From assembly GCA_028456385.1 (NCBI GenBank), contig JALNQF010000021.1, positions 1 to 64,000 of the forward strand: a DNA stretch of 64,000 nucleotides, in the 5' to 3' direction. The notes beneath the pieces are model-generated. The model worked only from the letters and a program-made list of their open reading frames with translations, made no database searches and had not been told where the DNA came from. The stretch comes from Ophiosphaerella korrae. Taxonomy: Eukaryota; Ascomycota; Dothideomycetes; Pleosporales; Phaeosphaeriaceae. The position numbers and the translations under genes were made by a program. Below are positions 59,926 to 64,000 of this stretch, in pieces (within the stretch, counting starts at the first letter, position 1; every line of letters starts with the position of its first letter).

Positions 59926-62298
59926 ATGCGCACGCCGCTGGCCTGGCCGCAGCTCCCAATCCGCATTTCCTCGCGGTCAATATGCAGACAATTCTCCACC
60001 AGCCCACCAAGTGCCCAACGACCCAGCAGTAGCCTCACAGTACCCCCGCCAGGCTGTGCGCCATGGCTCTTTCCTGCCTCGCCCCTCTTGCGGTCCGTCA
60101 CGGCAGGCACCACCCGCCGCAATGGCCTGCACCGCCCAATCCGCATGTTCACTGCTTCGAGACTGCTGGCCGAAGCTGCAAACGGCAATAAAGCCATGGA
60201 GAGACGGCGCAAGTCGTACAAGGATGAGATTAAAGAGAAAGGCCTGATTGATCTCGAGGAACATGAGCCCGAGGGCGACGGCAAGGAATTCGCAAAGTCA
60301 GAAAAGGCTGCCGCCGCCCGGCAGGTCAATCTGAGTGCAAAGCTCAGCAAGGACGGATCTGCCAGTGCAGGCGCTCCTGGCGGCATGGGCGAAATGTGGA
60401 GGCTGATCAAGATCGCCCGGCCAGAGATGGGAACGCTGTCGTGGGCTTTCCTGTTCTTGATATGTGGATCGGCCATTTCCATGTCTGTGCCTTTCTCTAT
60501 CGGCAGGATACTGGATGCTGCGACGCAGGCTGAGAAGACGGATGGCCTGCTTTTCGGTCTCGACCAAACCACCTTCTACTTCGCCTTGGCTGGCTTCCTG
60601 ACAGCGGGTGCTGCCTTCAACTTTGGCCGCATCATCATTCTACGCATCGTTGGCGAACGCATCGTTGCTCGTCTCCGCTCCCAGCTGTACCGCAAGACGT
60701 TTGTCCAGAATGCCGAGTTCTTTGATGCCAACCGTGTTGGTGATCTCATCTCTCGTCTTGGTTCAGACACCATCATCGTCGGAAAGAGCATCACCCAAAA
60801 TCTCTCCGATGGCCTTCGTTCGCTCGTCAGCGGCGTGGCCGGTTTCATGATGATGGGATGGGTGAGCCTGAAGTTGACTGGTATCCTCGCACTCATTGGT
60901 CCACCTGTAGCCATTGTTGCTTTCTTCTCTGGACGAGCCTTACGAAACCTTAGTCGCAAAATCCAGAAAAGCTTGGGTTCCTTGACCAAGATCGCGGAAG
61001 AGCGTCTGGGCAATGTGAGGACAAGCCAAGCCTTTGCAGGTGAAGTCCAAGAGGCATCGCGCTACAATCGTCAGATCAAGCGCATCTTCAATCTTGGGAA
61101 GAGAGAGGCTGTCGTCGCTGCAAGCTTTTACGGTAGCACAGGTTTAATGGGTAACTTGACTATCATTGCTATTCTCTACGTGGGCGGCGGCATGGTCAAG
61201 AACGGTGTCATTTCGATTGGCGAGCTTTCGTCCTTCCTCATGTATACCGCATACGCCGGTTCAAGCATGGTGGGCCTATCTGGATTTTACGGCGAGATGA
61301 TGAAGGGCGTTGGTGCTGCCAGTCGACTCTTCGAACTTCAAGATCGCAACCCTACCATTTCTCCAACCAAGGGCGAGCCTGTCAAGTCAGCACGTGGCCC
61401 TATCGAGTTCAAAAACGTCGACTTCAGCTACCCCACTCGACCAGCAGTAACTATCTTCAAAGGTCTCAACTTCAAGATTGAGCAGGGTACTAACGTGGCT
61501 ATTGTGGCGCCTAGCGGTGCTGGAAAGTCTACAGTAGCTAGTTTGCTGTTACGATTTTATGTCCCAACTGCTGGTACTATCACCATCAACGGAAAGGACA
61601 TCACTACCTTGAATGCGAAGCAATTGCGACGAAAAATTGGGTTTGTCGGGCAAGAGCCTGTTCTATTCTCAGGCACCATCGCAGAGAACATTGCATATGG
61701 TGTTCCGCATGCAACTCGCGCTGAGATTCTTGGTGCGGCACGAAAAGCTAACTGTCAATTCATCAGCGACTTTGTAAGAAGAGTCGTATTTTATCATGTG
61801 AGATGTGCTAACTAGTCATAGCCGGATGGACTGGAGACACATGTCGGAGCACGAGGCACCCAGCTCTCTGGAGGGCAGAAACAACGAATAGCCATCGCCC
61901 GAGCATTAATCAAAAACCCTGACATTCTCATCCTTGACGAGGCCACGAGTGCCCTAGACGCAGAGTCCGAGACGCTTGTCAACCAAGCGCTCAGCAAACT
62001 TTTGATGGAGAAGAACACCACTATTAGCATTGCCCATCGTCTGTCGACCATCAAACGCTCAGATCGCATCATCTGCATCAATTCTAATGGTCAAGTTGCC
62101 GAAGAAGGCACATATGCAGAGCTTTCCTCGCGTCCTAACGGAGCATTCAACAAGCTCATGGAATGGCAGATGAGCGGGGGCGAAGTAGAACCCAACAAAA
62201 GGAATCCTCGACCAACTGAGGAAGAGGAAATAGAGGAGGACTTGGAGGACTTGGAGGAGGGCGAGTTGGAAGAAGAACCAAGCCGCACCAAGATGTGA
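59926..62298 (+). CDS. MDL1: Mitochondrial half-size ABC transporter MDL1 (ABCB10-like)
   Basis: MDL1 sits in the mitochondrial inner membrane and in yeast exports peptides from the matrix. Exons 59926-61773 and 61822-62298 give 774 residues. The N-terminal 70-80 residues are rich in Arg, Ser and Pro ([13 protein letters not shown]), a likely mitochondrial presequence. About six transmembrane helices span residues 165-440. The nucleotide-binding domain has Walker A at 528-536 (APSGAGKST, with Ala where Gly is usual), signature LSGGQ at 631-635, Walker B ILILDE with Asp655/Glu656, and H-loop His688. A C-terminal acidic tail ([14 protein letters not shown]) follows. The intron (48 bp) lies between SDF and PDGLETHVG. 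Most likely functional, but the Walker A change deserves a check. Confidence 0.92.
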
Positions 62299-62921
62299 AT
62301 GGCGCCTCAGCGATAACATCACGGCGGATCACAGCAACTATTAGGCGTGAAATCTACACTCTCCCGCAAATGGTCCTCGGATCCGAAGCGTCAAACGTGC
62401 AGTACAATCCTTGAATTCCCCTGGCGCCCTCAACAACATACATCTCGACCTAGCGTACATTGCTAGCCCAGGGTATCATCACTGATCTACTTGCACGGTG
62501 CAACATTGACGTGGTGGCGTACACACATGCCACCACGTACGACGAGGTGGCCTTGACGCCCCATTTGTAGTACTAATTTCGTGCAGAGGAAACGACTTTG
62601 TATATTAAAACCACTCTCAGTAAAAATTTTAGACTAACTAAGGAATACCCTTCATTCTGTTTGAATCCATTTGTGATGATCATGGTGATAAGGACGGGGG
62701 ATGGTGTTGATGTTTATACAATGCACACCTATATACTTTCGCCCTGCACAGAGTAGAGGTTGGTTAATATCGTTACGGGATATGGGGTATCGAAACTGTT
62801 TTATTATGCTTAGCGTTTACATCAATATTCATGCTTGGAAATTTTCACTTTGTCACGCAAGGGCAAGGTCCAGATAACAAAGAACATCCCAAGCTCTATT
62901 GTGCTACGGTTTGTCTACTAG
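62299..62921. other. Intergenic between convergent genes
   Basis: 623 bp with no gene seen. 3' ends of MDL1 and the O-methyltransferase. Confidence 0.5.
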
Positions 62922-64000
62922 TCAAGCCCCTAAAGTCAATTCAATCAATCCCAGCCCAATATTCGACCGGCGCACATTCGCGACCTCCAGCCTCCGATCT
63001 ACCTGCTTGATCAAATTTCTCCAGTCCTTCTCACTCCTCTGCTTGGCGCCCAACGTGACCATCATGCAAATGTCCACTTGTCTCATATAATTCTCTTCAA
63101 ACCTTGTAACCACACCGCGATCCGGAAGCACCACATCGTTGATGAGCAGCCGGGTGCCGGGCTTACATCGCTCTAGCGCGGGAACTACTTGTTGAATCAA
63201 CTTGATCGCGTCGCTGTCGTTGTTGTTGTGTAAAACCTGTCGTAGAAGGAATACCAATGGTTCGGTTTTGGAGTAAACAGGCTGAGGAGTAAAATAATCA
63301 TATGCCTGGAATGTTATCCGCGAAAATACGTCGCGTTCTTGAGTAAGCGAGACAGGCATGATGTGAGCGGATTTGTCCTGGACTATAAATTGCAGCAATG
63401 GAAAAGCCTACGGCCGGTTAGCAATGGGGATTTCAAGAAGACAAGAGCGTAATAATTCACTTACGCGCGCAAGGCCCACGGAGATATGTCCATTTCCACC
63501 ACCGATATCAACAACGGTCCCCTCGCCCAACGATGCCCAGGGGAATCCATTGTGCAAATCACTGATTTGTCGCTCAACTACACAACATATTAATCAGCGG
63601 TTATTCCTCAATCGAGAGATAATTTTTGATAGACTCACACTCTGACCAGCTAACCATCGCATTCGCAAATCGCTGTGCTTGTTGCGGGTGTTGCTCGTAG
63701 TACTCATACAACGCAGCACCACCATATCTATGGGAAAATGGCGAATGCTTGGCATCCGAAACCATCGGTGACGCCTGGATCGCAGCAGATGCCGCAGAAG
63801 CAGCCGGAAACATGTCGTCCAGGCACATATCGCCTACATCGTAGAACCCGGGGTCTCGTACAAGGAGCGCTGAGCTAGCGGTATGCGTGTACGCTTCCTC
63901 ATCGCCCTCGCTCTCCACTTCAGCAAAGATGCGACGCGTTGCAAGCAATTTCATTATGCGGCTCGCTCGGTTCACGTCCATTTCTGCGTCTTGGGCAATC
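62922..64000 (-). CDS. SAM-dependent O-methyltransferase (COMT-like), 5' end beyond window
   Basis: Methylates a hydroxyl of a small molecule, usually in secondary metabolism. Exons read 64000 (partial)-63639, 63577-63465 and 63407-62922. Introns of 61 and 57 bp keep frame. Motif I (VVDIGGGNGHISVGLA) binds SAM. The later LLRQVLHNNNDSDAIKLIQ holds the likely catalytic His, and CKPGTRLLINDVVLP matches the family's strand before the C-terminus. The frame is open past the last ATG at 63981 to the window edge (IAQDAEMDVNRASRIM), so the N-terminal dimerisation domain is missing here. The neighbours do not show a biosynthetic cluster on this side. Any cluster would lie to the right. Confidence 0.88.

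Overview
The window looks like a chromosome segment of a filamentous ascomycete, most likely a Dothideomycete such as a member of the Pleosporales (the lineage is inferred). The evidence is short introns of about 45-110 bp with GTRAGT donors, Pezizomycotina-restricted families (HET domain, DUF3176), fungal orthologues such as GCN1, IMP3, PRP6, HFI1/ADA1, NMA111 and MDL1, and a long AT-rich block with the mark of repeat-induced point mutation (RIP). The last point implies a genome split into gene-rich and AT-rich compartments.

Region 1 (1 to about 15,375) is the RIP block. CpA and TpG dinucleotides are almost absent, TpA is everywhere, and there is no long open frame. Within it lie remains of Ty3/gypsy LTR retrotransposons on the minus strand. 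Degenerate gag zinc-knuckle, reverse transcriptase, RNase H and integrase can be read in that order. There are four related LTR copies, one inverted, plus a duplicated gag segment, so the elements are nested or rearranged. The block ends sharply about 220 bp before the IMP3 start codon.

Region 2 (15.6-40.4 kb) is a dense housekeeping block. It holds IMP3 (ribosome biogenesis), a 581-residue fungal protein with a Q/N/Y-rich tail, a DHX29-like DEAH helicase divergent from the giant translation-stress regulator GCN1, the SAGA subunit HFI1/ADA1, the U5 snRNP protein PRP6, a small conserved unknown protein, and a Cir_N-domain RS protein whose 5' end is split into exons of only 8 and 19 bp. Several of these serve translation (IMP3, DHX29-like, GCN1) or splicing (PRP6, probably the Cir_N protein). 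They are separate fungal transcription units, not an operon.

Region 3 (40.4-54.9 kb) is more accessory. It contains a HET-domain incompatibility gene broken by several lesions, an intact NMA111 nuclear HtrA-like protease, a decayed BTB/POZ fragment, a DUF3176 membrane protein, and a small remnant resembling the tail of DUF3435/FluG-type proteins, separated by long gene-poor stretches.

Region 4 (54.9-64 kb) is gene-dense again. It contains a STRAP-like WD40 protein, an MFS transporter of the allantoate permease type, an RNA 3'-phosphate cyclase, the mitochondrial ABC transporter MDL1, and the 3' part of an O-methyltransferase that runs off the right edge.

I did not find a clearly new multi-gene system. 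The most unusual items are the palindromic LTR arrangement with variable 54-bp repeats, the residue-level RIP damage to catalytic motifs, and the micro-exons of the Cir_N gene. Exon borders were read by eye from splice consensus, reading frame and family continuity. All arithmetic on exon phases was checked by hand, but no alignment was run.
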